Below are positions 10,441 to 21,231 of a DNA stretch of 64,000 nt, piece after piece; the stretch's first letter is position 1, and each line of letters begins with the position of its first letter. The DNA lies in the NCBI GenBank assembly GCA_963921935.1, contig OY998177.1, positions 111,902,067 to 111,966,066 of the forward strand. The letters run 5' to 3'. Position numbers and translations under genes: made by a program. This DNA is from Galeruca laticollis. Lineage: Eukaryota; Arthropoda; Insecta; Coleoptera; Chrysomelidae. The notes below the pieces were generated by a model. The model ran no database searches. It was not told the origin of the DNA and was given only the letters and a program-made list of their open reading frames with translations.

Positions 10441-11515
10441 TAATGAAATTAACTGTCTCGACACTTACTTATTAGTGTTTTAAATGAAACTTACTGTTTT
10501 TAGCTAACTCCTAAATATATTGAAAAAATGTTCAAAATTCTAAAGATTTGACAATTGTTTCGATATTACCTAAATATCATCGTCAGAATGAAAGAAGTAA
10601 CATCTCAATTGATGCCTACCTGATGTTTAATTATTTTTGTCTGGTCCAAGAAGTGACCTACCTTGTGATTGACTTATTATATATAAATAGAGAAAAAGAA
10701 GATATGATATTACAAATATTAAAGATTATATATTAATACCCCTATGAGGATATCCTTGATATCATTTTTCCAAATTAATATCAGTATAACTGTGCAATTA
10801 TATAGAAAACCAGGAAAACTATTTCCGCTGATCTTCACAACTATCACTTAATAAGACCCTTAGAAATTTTGAAATCCGATACAGTGAACACTCACGACCA
10901 TACAGATTAAAACAACCAGATAAATCCCCCTACACCAGACCTCTACTTGACACCAATCATTCATTGACACCTAACACATAACTAGAAGTACTACATCGTT
11001 GTGATAAGAAACAAGAACTGGATTTCCTTAAAGAATTGGAAATTAGAAGACACTTAAGAAACCCACAATATGAGGTCATCAATGAATAGATAAATCTAGG
11101 AGCTATCCACTTTTAAACTGTCTGATAATGTGATAATTGTAAAGATCGGCACATATAGTTTTCCTGGTTCTCTAAATCATTGCACAGTTATTCTGATCTT
11201 AATCGGGAAAAATGATATTCAGAATATCCCAATCGGGCTGATAATATCCAAGCTTTAATATTTGTAGTATCATATCTGCTTTCTCTATTAACATATATTA
11301 GATTAATTACAAGGTAGGTCACTTCTTGGACTAGCCAAAAATAATTAAACATCAGGTAGGCATCGAATGAATTGTAACTTCTGTCATTCTGACATGACAA
11401 TTTTTTATAATTTTTACCATTTTTTCAAAATATTGGGGAGTTAGCTAGAAACAGTAAGTTTCATTTGAAACACTGATATGAGTAGATTCCAAAAAGTGAG
11501 GGTTGAGACAGTTAA
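10441..11515 (+). mobile_element. Penelope-like element, fold-back copy 2
   Basis: Left arm 10441-10855, ~240 bp of plus-strand GIY-YIG C-terminus (NFEIRYSEHSRPYRLKQPD, then HSLTPNT and DFLKELEIRRHLRNPQYEV with internal stops), then an inverted right arm 11096-11515. Both arm ends carry the sequence GAAATTAACTGTCTC or its complement. It lies head-to-tail against the long minus copy and shares its arm. Confidence 0.65.
10538..10596 (-). ncRNA. Hammerhead ribozyme motif in Penelope arm (core intact)
   Basis: On the minus strand: TTCT, CTGACGA core, extra T, a perfect six-pair stem II (GATATT/AATATC, loop TAGGT), GAA, stem III AC-AATT-GT, cleavage C, and AGAA closing stem I. One base pair next to the core in stem I is mismatched compared with the 5379 copy. 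It belongs to the 5' arm of the long copy. Confidence 0.55.
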
Positions 11516-11693
11516 TTTCCTTTGTGTGAATTTAACATATACAAATTCTATTCTTTAGGTGGTGCTAGATCGACTGTGTTTCTATCTACTATAAAGAATA
11601 TAGAAATACTGGAATGATTGTATCTTCTAACCATCGTGGAGGTCGTCCAGGAACTGTTTAAACTTCGTCGTTACAAACAAAAAATATAATGAA
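11516..11693. other. Spacer between Penelope copies
   Basis: Short AT-rich spacer without a frame or repeat that I can identify. Confidence 0.3.
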
Positions 11694-11965
11694 ATTAACT
11701 GTCTCGACCCTTACTTCGTGGAATCTGCTCATATTAGTGTTTTAAATGAAACTTACGGTTATTAGTTAATTCCACAATATAATAAAAGTTGAAAATTCTA
11801 AAAAATTCACAATTGTCTCGATAAATCAATATCATCGTCAGAATGACAGAAGTTACATTTTATTTGATGCCTACCTGATGTTTAGTAGTTATTTTTGGCT
11901 AGACCAAGAAGTGACCTAACTTGTGATTGACCTAATATATGTTTATAGAAAAAAGAAGAAGATTT

Positions 11966-12443
11966 GATAGATAAGCTAATTAGTAAAAAAGAGGAAAAAG
12001 TGGCATTACAACTAATATTTCCTGAACAAGCTGATGAAATAAAAACCTATAAAACCATCACATAAGCAGGAAATATTTCTAATAATATTTCAAAGATAAT
12101 ATCTTCAGCAACGGATACAAAAATTACTTTTAAAACAGAAAGTAACGTTAGTACAAAATTGTTAAATGTAAAAACAAAAATACCACTATTAAAGAAGTCA
12201 GGTATATATAAACTCAAATGTCCAGAATGTAATGCTGTCTATTTGGGTCAGACCCTTAGGAATTTTGAAATCCGATACAGTGAACACTTACGAGCATACA
12301 GGTTAAAACAACTAAATAAATCCCACTACGCAAAACATCTACTTGACACCAATCATTCATTGACACCTAACACAGAACTAGAAGTGCTGCATATTTGTGA
12401 AAAGAAACAAGACCTGGATTTCATTGAAGAACTGGAAATTTGA
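11966..12443 (+). pseudogene. GIY-YIG endonuclease end of a Penelope ORF
   Basis: The open part 12159-12443 reads SGIYKLKCPECNAVYLGQTL, then RYSEHLRAY and HYAKHLLDTNHSLT, which is the diagnostic GIY-YIG domain with the Penelope Cys pair (KCPEC). Upstream, 11966-12158 encodes the RT-endonuclease linker (KVALQLIFPEQADE) but has a stop at 12065. The stop after LEELEI at 12441 replaces an Arg-like position compared with the other copies (EIRRHLRNPQ). It is the best-preserved endonuclease in the array. Confidence 0.75.
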
Positions 12444-12781
12444 AGACATCTAAGAAACCCACAATATGAAGTTGTCAATGAACAGTTGAATCTAGGGAGT
12501 TCTCCACTAATAAACTGTCTTCTTAAGTGATAATTGTAGAGATCAGCAGATATAGTTTTCCTGGTTTTCTATATCATTGCACAGTTATACTGATCTTAAT
12601 TGGAAAAATTATATCCAGGATATCACCATAGGGCTAATAATATCTGAGCTTCAATATTTGTAGTATCACATCTTCTTCTTTTTCCTGTAAACATATATTA
12701 AGGCAATCACAAGTTAGGTCACTTCTTGGTCTAGCCAAAAATGACTACTAAACATCAGGTAGGCATCAAATAAAATGTAAC

Positions 12782-12837
12782 TTCTGTCATTCTGACGATG
12801 ATATTGATTTATCGAAACAATTTTCAATTTTTCAGAA
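12782..12837 (+). ncRNA. Hammerhead-like motif with altered cleavage triplet
   Basis: CTGACGA (12792-12798), stem II GATA/TATC, GAAAC (12814-12818) and distal AGAA/TTCT pairing are kept. The base that should be G before the UH of the cleavage triplet is T (TTC in place of GTC), which breaks the already short stem III. Probably inactive. Confidence 0.4.
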
Positions 12838-12905
12838 TTTTCAATAACTTTTATTATATTGTGGAATTAACTAGAAACCGTGAGTTTCATTTAAAACACT
12901 AAAAA

Positions 12906-13450
12906 ATATAAGTCGACGCATTGTTCATAGTTTTACTGTGTTCTACTCTGACTCCGTTCAAATCCCTTGAAAATGGAATCCCTCAAGGTTCCCCTTCAAA
13001 TGTACCACTCTTCGCCATCGCAGTCAACCAAATAGCTGCCTCGATCGGAATTTGATTATATGCGGATGATCTAACAATATTTGCTCCTGCTCCTACCGTT
13101 GGATTTGCTACCAGTAAGCTGCAACGATCGATAGACCAGGTTGTACAAAATGCTACAGGAGTGCGGTAGAAGTTTTCCATAGAAAAAAACGAGTTGTGTT
13201 CACTTCTGCAGACTACGTAGGCATCACTGTGATCCTATGTTACACATTTATTATATTAATTCAATGGAATGAATCCATCCATTTCCTCGGACTCACATTT
13301 GATTCAGTACTAACTTGTCGCTAATGTATAAAGAATTTGTTAGGTCAGTATAAACAGATGGTGCTTTATCTTTACTATTACGCCGTCAAAAACTACTAGC
13401 AAATTACATCTCCAGAATGCGAGCACAATGTAATCATCGATATCTTCCGA
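12906..13450 (+). pseudogene. Jockey-like LINE RT scrap
   Basis: Conceptual plus-strand translation with many stops gives ENGIPQGSPSNVPLFAIAVN followed by LYADDLTIFAPAP, the palm motifs of LINE reverse transcriptase (the catalytic YADD is retained). A jockey-type downstream segment follows, badly broken. It starts exactly where the Penelope arm ends. Confidence 0.55.
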
Positions 13451-13948
13451 TTTTGTTAGAAGGACATAACGGATATGCTGATAGACCTACTATTACAACG
13501 CCAAACGCAATCACAGCTAGTGAAACTTTTGTCTTTTTGTCCCTCTGTACCATTTTTAATCAACTTTTGATACATTTTTTGAATCCGCAAATTGAAGAAG
13601 GAAGGGAGGTTAATTAAAAATACTGTTACTGACGTCATCACTCAAAGGCTATTCACCCTGTACCATAGATTATCCTTTCAAAGTATAGTAATATAAAATA
13701 AAAAGTCGATTTGTTCGGTATATACTATTCATTTAGCTAATTACGAATGAATGCGTTACTTTATGGACGCACTGTTTGAAATGTTTCATTGGAAGAATAT
13801 TCGATTGGATTTCAAGTCGTTCGATTTTTTTCGAAGCAGTATTCATTTGATTTCCTTCACTTCAAATTTTCCAATTTATAATCATTGTCTACAAAAAAGT
13901 TTTTTAAGCTTTAATAACGAACCGTACTCAATTTTATTCTCTGTGTTA
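13451..13948. other. No gene recognised
   Basis: Anonymous AT-rich DNA before the mariner. Frames at 13417-13617 and 13751-13957 are short and show no domain. Confidence 0.3.
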
Positions 13949-13950
13949 TT

Positions 13951-15279
13951 CAGGTGAATGCACATAACCTATGGTCCTAAAGTTTTTGGAAAATTTTTAA
14001 ATGCTAATAAATTTTACCAAATTTTTCCACTTTTAGAAGCACATGTGGCAACAATTAACAACACTAATAACGAAAAATAATTTCAAATTACATTATGGAT
14101 AGTAACCCGTTATCCTCAATGAGTCGTAATTTTCTTCGGACTTGTCCCATCTTCCTTTGGACAAGAGCAGGTTCTATTTCTCTAATCTTTTGGAAGATGC
14201 GACGCCGCAATTGATCTCCATTTGTAGCTTCCCATCCTTTATCGTACACTTTCCTTGATAGTATTGACCAAAATTCCTCTATTGGCCTAGCCTGAGGTAC
14301 AATAGGAGGATTGTCCAACTTAGGTACAAAGTCAATGTTATTTTCACTTAACCACTGTCTGGTAATTCTAGCATAATGGCATGAAGCTAGATCAGGCCAA
14401 AACATTATATTATCGTTGAGATGATGTGTATTTAAAAAATTAAGTAATTTAGTAAGACATCTTTGAATATAATGTTCTGCATTTAAGGCTTCTCCCCGAA
14501 CACGACCAACATACGGCTGTGAGATAAATCCTGCTTCAGAAATGACACACCACACTAAAACTTTATCCTCAAATTTCGATTTACTTTTAAATTTAACATT
14601 GTCTGGTGTATTTTCTATGTTATCGGTATAAAACCAATCGTTTCCTTTAATATCTGAATGGGATAAGGTAAAATATTTTTCATCATCCATTACCATCAAT
14701 TTATTGGCAAAGTGGATACGCCTTAATGCGCGTCAACAACGCGGAATTCTTTCTAGCTGGTCTGCGGTGTATTTTGGTGCCTTTCTTCTTCTCCTATACA
14801 CTAAGTTAGTGCGATCAATTGTTCCTAATACAGTGGTTTTCGAAATACCAAATCTCCGGGCTAATTTTGTCTGAGAAACTCCAACTTTGTCTTTAGCAGC
14901 TTCCATCAGTCTTCTTCCTCTTCTTACACTCAAAATTCTTGGTCTACTGCTTTTTGGTGAATTACTGCATGGTATACCCTCTTCACAATTCCTTATAGTG
15001 TTGGAAATGGTTGACTTACTTATATTTTGCTCTTGGTAGATTGCAACAGTATCATGCTTAGGTATTCGTCCAACTAGATTGTAAATGCCCTGACGAATAT
15101 CTAATTTGTAAGACATTTTGCTACAATCGATTTGCAAAACTTAACTGTCATAATCAAAGTTGATTACGTGTGACGTGTTAGTTTCAATGGCAACTTGATT
15201 AAACGACATTGGGTACAAAAATAAATAATTTAAAAATTTTCCAAAAACTTTAGGACCATACGTTATGCGTGTCACCCTG
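13951..15279 (-). mobile_element. mariner-type DNA transposon with DD37E spacing
   Basis: The ends are inverted repeats. Left, from CAGGTGAATGCACATAAC, contains TATGGTCCTAAAGTTTTTGG and the following AAAATTTTTAAAT. The right end gives the same words on the other strand, from CAGGGTGACACGCATAAC. A TA lies next to each end. About 1.33 kb, the normal size for mariner, with one transposase gene on the minus strand. Confidence 0.8.
14088..15137 (-). pseudogene. mariner transposase, one nonsense codon
   Basis: 350 codons in one frame from ATG 15137 to the stop at 14088, interrupted only by TGA at 14733-14735 (after ERIPRC; the frame continues ALRRIHFANKLMV). The N-terminus has paired helix-turn-helix segments (VGVSQTKLARRFGISKTTV at ~90-108). 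The catalytic domain shows VMDDEKYFTL (first D), FWPDLASCHYA (second D) and QARPIEEFW (E). I count 37 residues between the second D and the E of PIE, so DD37E, a lineage of the IS630-Tc1-mariner superfamily known from insects. The enzyme would cut and paste at TA sites. A single lesion suggests a fairly recent copy. Confidence 0.8.
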
Positions 15280-15281
15280 TA

Positions 15282-15939
15282 AATTATAGTGTGCAATCTT
15301 CTGTACCAGAGACCCACATGGTTTTCATTGAAATAATCAAATACAAAAGCTCGTACCAAGTCACGGTATAAAGCATACTTTTTCTATCTAATCTCTAAAT
15401 CAAATCGCGCAAGCGCATATATATCAACCAGCTGATTCGTTATCTAAATCTTCAGACAGTTGATAACGCATCTCGAAGACCACGTAAGTGGCCACATCTG
15501 TCCCGGGATGGGAACCGCTGAGTACTTGAAGGTTTTTGAGACAGTTTTTATCGAGTAGAAATAATGTGCTCACAGAAAATAAAAGACTGGTACTCGAAAG
15601 TTCTAAGCTATTTAGTATACTTACATACTGTAACAAAAAGTGAGTTCGCATTTGAAAGAAACTGAAATACTATTTAATTCCAAGAACAAGAATTTAAACA
15701 AGGTGAACCACTATCTGTAATAAAAATAAGCTCTGGATTTTAATAATTGAATACATTTTTTTTGATACTTGGGTTTATTTGACATGAACATTATTTAAAA
15801 TTGTTGGATTTACAAGACAGTTGCTATTCATTCAATTAATTCAGATATTCTAATATTCTCCTATTCCATTGAATAAAGGGCGGTTTATATATGTAGGATG
15901 AGGATAAAACATGCTTAATATTTTAATGGCGGAGATACA
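15282..15939. other. No gene recognised
   Basis: Contains a 75-codon minus-strand frame (15424-15651) whose C-terminal part looks somewhat protein-like (SGSHPGTDVATYVVFEMRY), but it has no domain I know and no clear splice signals. I leave it unclassified. Confidence 0.25.
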
Positions 15940-17338
15940 CATTTGCTTCAATGTTCACAGCTTTATTGTCATTTATAACACAAGAAATTATTATCCTGAG
16001 ACCTATAATTAACGATTTCACAAAATTAAATGAAGGTATTAAGATACTTCATAAGCTATTCAACCAAATTTACGATAAAAGAAAATTCCCAACTACATGG
16101 CTTACGTCTCTTTTCATCCCACGTCCTAGTAAGAACAACGCAACAAGATGTGAAGACCACATATTGATCAGTTTGATGAGTCACAGTCTTAATATATTTC
16201 TGAAGGTCATTCACTACAGAATTTCTACAAAATGCGAAAGCGTTATTCGACCCTCTCAATTCAGTTTTAGAAGACGTCTCGGTACAAGAGAGGCTCTAGT
16301 CGCAACCCATGTATTAATTCAGAACTGGTACGAACAGAGAAAAGATGTGATGTATTTTATAGACTATGAATTGTATGTATTGAAAACTTGTACTGGAACC
16401 AAACAGCTGCAGTTAGAGTTGACAAGGAGGCCACAAAATCATAGAAAATCCTTAGAGGTGTAAGGCAGGGTTGTGTTCTCTCTCCACTCCTGTTTAACGT
16501 ATACTCTTCTTCTTTCTAGAAGCTCTCGATGGACAAAACGTGGCCATCAAAGTAAATAGCATGTTGATCAACAATATACGGTATGCAGATGATACAGTCC
16601 TGATAGCAGATAACATGAATAACCTCAAAAGAGCTCTGGACATGGTAGGAATACATAGCCGGTTGATGGGGATTAACATCAATATAAAAAAGACAAAGTT
16701 CCTAATAATCACCTGTAAATTAGATGATTTCCAGAATGCGAAGCTATCATACAATTGTGATGACATAGAACGGGTGAATGAGTTTAAATATCTGGGAACC
16801 TGAAGACTGGTCTTCAGACGTGGAAATCAAGTGCCGGATAGAAAAAGCTAGGAGCTCATTCATGAGATTCAAAAACGTCTTCACGAACTCTGACTTCGAC
16901 GTCAATCTCAGAATAAGATGCACAAAATGCTGCGTACGGTCCGTCCTAATGTATGGCATGGAAGGTTGGACTCTGAAGGTGAATACCATGAACAGACTGG
17001 GAGCATATGGAATGTGGATCATTCGAAGAACCTTGAAAGTTCCATGAACGGCAAGAAAAACCAACGAGAAAATTCTGAGGAAGACAGGAAGAGAACGTGA
17101 ATTGCTGAACACGATAAACGAAGGAAAACAGCGTTCCTGGGACATGTGATACGAAACAAGAGATACCAGTTATTAATAGAAGAAAAGATAGAGGGAAAAA
17201 GGGAAGTGGGCAGAAAGAGATTGTCGTGGCTCCAAAATATCAAACAGTGGATAGGGATGAGAGCCACAGTAGAATTAATCCACACCATCAGAGACAGAAC
17301 GAAATGGTCAGAAGTAGTCGCAAACATCCAATAATGGA
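15940..17338 (+). mobile_element. Non-LTR retrotransposon RT region, decayed
   Basis: Plus-strand LINE fragment spread over several frames: 15951-16463 (LHKLFNQIYDKRKFPTTWLT, then FSFRRRLGTREALVATHVLI), 16540-16803 (INNIRYADDTVLIADNMNNL, catalytic YADD intact), 16778-17047 (SVLMYGMEGWTLKVNTMNRL) and 17146-17334 (RYQLLIEEKIEGKREVGRKR). Together they cover RT fingers, palm and the C-terminal tail. The 5' endonuclease is absent, so it is 5'-truncated. At least three frameshifts separate the parts. A GAA tract follows at once and is probably its 3' tail. Confidence 0.7.
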
Positions 17339-17500
17339 TAGAAGAAGAAGAAGAAAAAAAAGGAAAAGAAGAAGAAGAAGAAGGAGTCGAAGAAGAAGAA
17401 GAAGAAGAAGAAGAAGAAGAAGAAGAAGAAGAAGAAGAAGAAGAAGAAGAAGAAGAAGAAGAAGAAGAAAAAGAAGAAGAAGAAGAAGAAGAAGAAGATC
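17339..17500. repeat. (GAA)n microsatellite
   Basis: About 160 bp of nearly pure AAG/GAA repeats directly downstream of the LINE C-terminus. Many LINEs end in a short tandem tail that can expand. The long Arg- or Phe-rich frames here are artefacts of the repeat. Confidence 0.9.
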
Positions 17501-17949
17501 AAAATGTTAGCAGGCGTGACACAAAAGGATTAATACCATTTAGACAATAGATTCTTTCATATATTTATGTACAACAATATCAAACAAGGGCGGATCCAGT
17601 GAAGACATTGAAAGGAGAAGTGCAATAGCACAAGAATCCATGACCTAACTGAGTAAAGTATGGAAAAGCAACCAAATATCTCTGAACATCAAAATGAGTT
17701 TGGATAAGTGAGTTAAATTTTCAGCCCCTATTTCAGGAAGTCATCAATTGTACAATGGGTAGATTCAATTATTATTTTAATCGATAGAGACTGTGTTTCA
17801 AACTCTATATTTTAATTCGTTTTGGATGTTCCATATAATTGTAAGGATTTGGTCTACACCCTGATAATGTAAATAAATTGAATCTGATTGGTGTTAGGCT
17901 CTTCAAAACCTTTTTATCTCAACTCGATACTGTAAGGTCAATTTTCTTA
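17501..17949. other. No gene recognised
   Basis: AT-rich spacer between the GAA tract and the BEL relic. Confidence 0.3.
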
Positions 17950-19450
17950 CTCTTACTGATGATGATTTCTCATTAAACCGAAAGTGCTCTGTTCATATTA
18001 AAACCTGTACCAAAAAACAAACAAGTTTATCTACTGAGATATTTTTGGTGAATTTAGGCAATTTGGGTCTATTTTGCAATTTGTTAAGGTAATCGACAGA
18101 ACATCGTATCCAAAACGACTGCTGCTGTTGGGAAATTCGTAGCCACATTGAAAGTTTAATTTCAGGGATTTCTTTTGAACAGTTAAATTTCCAAATTATT
18201 AATTTTTTGTTGAAGAGTACTGTTCGGGCACCTGCGTGTCCCTAACGCAAATGTTTATCTTTGGGCATTTGAGAAACAACATTATTATGAGAGGGCAACA
18301 AAATAGGGTGCATTTGATTGTAGGTGACATCAGAATTTTCTAGCTTACCTCCTACGCGAAGAAAACAATCTTCTATATCATATTTGGGGGTAAGTGGAAT
18401 TCAACTTTTATTTTGAAAGCAATAATTTTTTTTTACTCCATGAATCTCATGTAAGAATTTTGTAGGGACTTGGCAATGTGCCATTTCATCAACTATCAGA
18501 AGGCCAATGAATTTCTCAGACGGGGTTTTCAAGAGAAATTTATTATAAATAAATCTGTGACAATATGCTATCACCCTCAGTAGTTTGGAAAATAGAGAAT
18601 AATTTTTAAATGAGTCCTTCCAAAAGCCATTAATTGGGGTTTCTACTGAATATATGAGGTTTACATTTTTTTCTTCAGGTAATTCTGGGGATTTCCTTAT
18701 TGGTTTGAAAACTGTGAGATAAAAAGATGGGTCCTTTATTCAAGTGGCACCTTCCCACCAAAGTGAGTTATTAATAATTTCTTGGGCAGTTATTCCACAA
18801 AAGGGCAGATAAGCGTGATTATCTTTCGTCCCAACACGATGCCAAAAACAACCTCAAGTTAACTCTTCTGGCAAACCCTTTTAGCAACAAATGTAGACCA
18901 GCGGGAAGGATGGGAGTGAATCAGGGAGTGTCTGAATATAAATGAACTTTTGTAACAATGAATCTGTTTTAAAAAATGCTTGAAAGAGCTCTTACTAATT
19001 TTGCCAAGAGGAGCATAGCTGATAATTCAAAACGGGGAATCGACAAAATATTCCTTCCATTTTGAGGTAATAAAGTGACAAGAGACGGCCATCTGAGTAA
19101 AGTGGGCAAACCTAAACCAGGGCTTTTCAATTGATAGAGACAGGGTAAATTATCAAACACATTTTTCCAGTCTTGGAGGAGAGATATGTCTGTGATTCCA
19201 GCATCCAAATCTAATTTTGATAACCATAACTTCTGAATAAGAAGTATGCTAACAAAGATGAAGGCCATGGGTGTCCCAACACTGGGAAATCATAGTATTG
19301 TTCTTTTGGTGTGTGTGCTTTGAGGTAATTTTTGGGCAATTTATAATCTAAGAAATCGGCGGTACGGTTCCACTTTAGTCCTAAGACTTTGTTGGGTGAA
19401 TCATCTAGTATCAAACAATATTCATTTGGGGTTTCATTAGTGATGCTGGA
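17950..19450 (-). pseudogene. BEL/Pao pol relic (RT end to integrase), decayed
   Basis: On the minus strand the conceptual order is BEL-like. KVLGLKWNRTADFLDYKLP (19300-19410) follows the RT. Next comes QKLWLSKLDLDAGI (19200) with IPRFELSAMLLLAKLVRAL of the RNase H-like region (18970-19050), then CGITAQEIINNSLWWEG (about 18780). ILLPSHNNVVSQM (18300) is the integrase zinc-binding run-in, and DYLNKLQNRPKL (about 18100) is the C-terminal DUF5641-like tail. The integrase catalytic core between the last two is missing, so there is an internal deletion. Stops and frameshifts are frequent. It is older than the BEL copy at 29.6 kb. No LTRs were found next to it. Confidence 0.65.
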
Positions 19451-21028
19451 GAGAAATTAAGCACTGGCCGGCTTTGGCATGAAAGTAAATCGTTTAGACG
19501 TCAGTTGCGACGTGCTTGATGCTTCCTTGCAGCAAGTCGCACATTGCACACTTCTTTGGTGTGAAAGTCGACAAAAAGATTCAATCATCAATTTGCCCAT
19601 CTTCAAATTTTGGTAAATCATATTATTGAGAATGATAAATAATTATAAATAAACAATTGATACAAAAAAGTGTGAGCAATAAAACAAGCATTATATTTGC
19701 TTCACATAGATATAGTTGATTATGGTTATCTCATTATTAATTGAAGATTTTTGGTCAATAGCAAAAGCGACTAAAAAAATAGGGAGGACAACTATGATTA
19801 GAAGTGAATATTGATAATCTTTGAAAACAACTATCTAACAGACAAAGTACGGATTTCAAAGCGCAATTGCTATATCGGAAGAGTTAAAGAACAACGAGCT
19901 TCGACTGTAATGCTTTTAGTATAATCAGAAATAATGAAGTTAATCCAATATGGCCGTAGAATCGCACTGATTGGATAAGTTCAAAGGTACACCGGAAAAT
20001 ATGCTCGTTTCGTTATAATTCCATTTGTTTATCCAATGTTGGCATCAAAGGGTGATCCATTTCGAATTTCCATGTGAAATTAGAAGATTCTGTTTGTACT
20101 GGCCCACGTTTCATTGATAATGAGAAAATGATGAGATTTCACGAATGATTGAGGAAATATTTTGTGAAGTTAAAGGATTATAAGATTATGAACTTTATTA
20201 AATTATATTTATATTAGGATCGATTACTATCTCCGCCAAACAGTTAATTGCCAAGTAATGTAATTAATTCGAGTTTCAAATTCATTCGCCTGAAAAATAA
20301 TCTTTGAAAAACGTTTGTCGACACTGATTTCATAGGATCAACTGCTCGTTGGAGTAATTCTGAAATAATGAGAAATTGAACCGCAATTGTAAGAAATCAA
20401 CGAATCTGGACTAAAGAGAATTCAAAACAACAGGTACAATAAAAACACATTCATCTTATGTGGACTGAACAGGTGAATATTTTACGTATGATAGTTGCCC
20501 TTTATGTCTTCTTGTATTGTTTAAAAATTAAATTTATCTGTAACTAACGAGGCGTAACTTTGTTACATATGTTTCTATTTCCTTAGTATCCGTTGAATCA
20601 TTTTACTTAGTATAATAGATTTAAGTAAATTGTGAAGTTGCTTGCAACACACCTTTTTCCAGTCTCCAAATTAATGGCTCATACAATTCAGATTGTAGTC
20701 ATATTTTCCAAACATCCATTTTTTCTTATAAAAATTCATAAATTTGTATTCCTTTTCTGGTAATCTCAATGTTCCCTATTAGTTGATTGATTCATTGATT
20801 GATAAGTTTGAAATTTCTCTAAATATTTTTCCAGAGCTCAGCTGTCAAATTCCGCTAATATCCCAATTAGTGGTAATTAGTTGTGTTTAGGCGTCATCAC
20901 GTGCTAGTTTTCAGTAAATGTCAAGATTACAGTCTGATTCTATAGACGCGTTTCATTATTATTGGAAGTAATTTGGATGTTGAATCTTGAGCTCAAAATA
21001 TTGATATTAAACATATACCACTAACACA
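19451..21028. other. No gene recognised
   Basis: About 1.6 kb of anonymous AT-rich DNA. I checked both strands for transposon motifs and saw none that I could support. Confidence 0.3.
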
Positions 21029-21216
21029 GAATGTGGCTTCTTACTGAGTTACAGGATGATTTATATAAAAATTTGAGAAATGGTCGTGCCAAGTAATTTG
21101 GAACTATTTGACTTATCATTGTTATACTTGGCGGGAAGTGTAGGTATAGTACACCCTACTAAATTATGTTAAATGGACGTACGATAGAGGCAAGTGACTG
21201 ACCCTTCCCAAGAAAT
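21029..21216. repeat. Left direct repeat flanking a LINE
   Basis: 188 bp starting GAATGTGGCTTCTTACTGAG and ending CCCTTCCCAAGAAAT. It is matched in the same orientation at 27892-28101 (210 bp) with about 10 percent mismatches and one ~21-bp gap bounded by ACG. The LINE described next fills exactly the space between the two copies. Confidence 0.75.
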
Positions 21217-21231
21217 ACCACTGACAGAATT

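Larger units (their letters stand above)
6699..10855 (-). mobile_element. Penelope-like element, long copy with direct arms
   Basis: Minus-strand element with its 3' arm on the left (6699-6845 continued at 8067-8270) and its 5' arm on the right (10441-10855). The two arms are in the same orientation, unlike the inverted arms of the short copies. The interior encodes, from right to left, an N-terminal region, RT and GIY-YIG endonuclease. The left arm is split by a ~1.2-kb insertion at 6846-8066. The right arm is shared with fold-back copy 2, so the two copies form a compound unit. Confidence 0.65.
11694..12905 (+). mobile_element. Penelope-like element, fold-back copy 3
   Basis: Left arm 11694-11965, an internal part coding for the end of RT and a GIY-YIG domain, and an inverted right arm 12490-12905. 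It keeps more coding sequence than copies 1 and 2 but its left arm is shorter. The hammerhead region survives in both arms (about 11795-11853 minus and 12782-12837 plus), but with core or cleavage-site changes. Confidence 0.7.

Noticed and set aside
13417..13617. 66-codon plus-strand frame after the LINE scrap
   Set aside because: No domain, no splice or promoter context, and it overlaps a minus-strand frame of similar quality.
17226..17510. Long Arg-rich plus-strand frame and Phe-rich minus-strand frame
   Set aside because: They are translations of the GAA/TTC microsatellite, not proteins.
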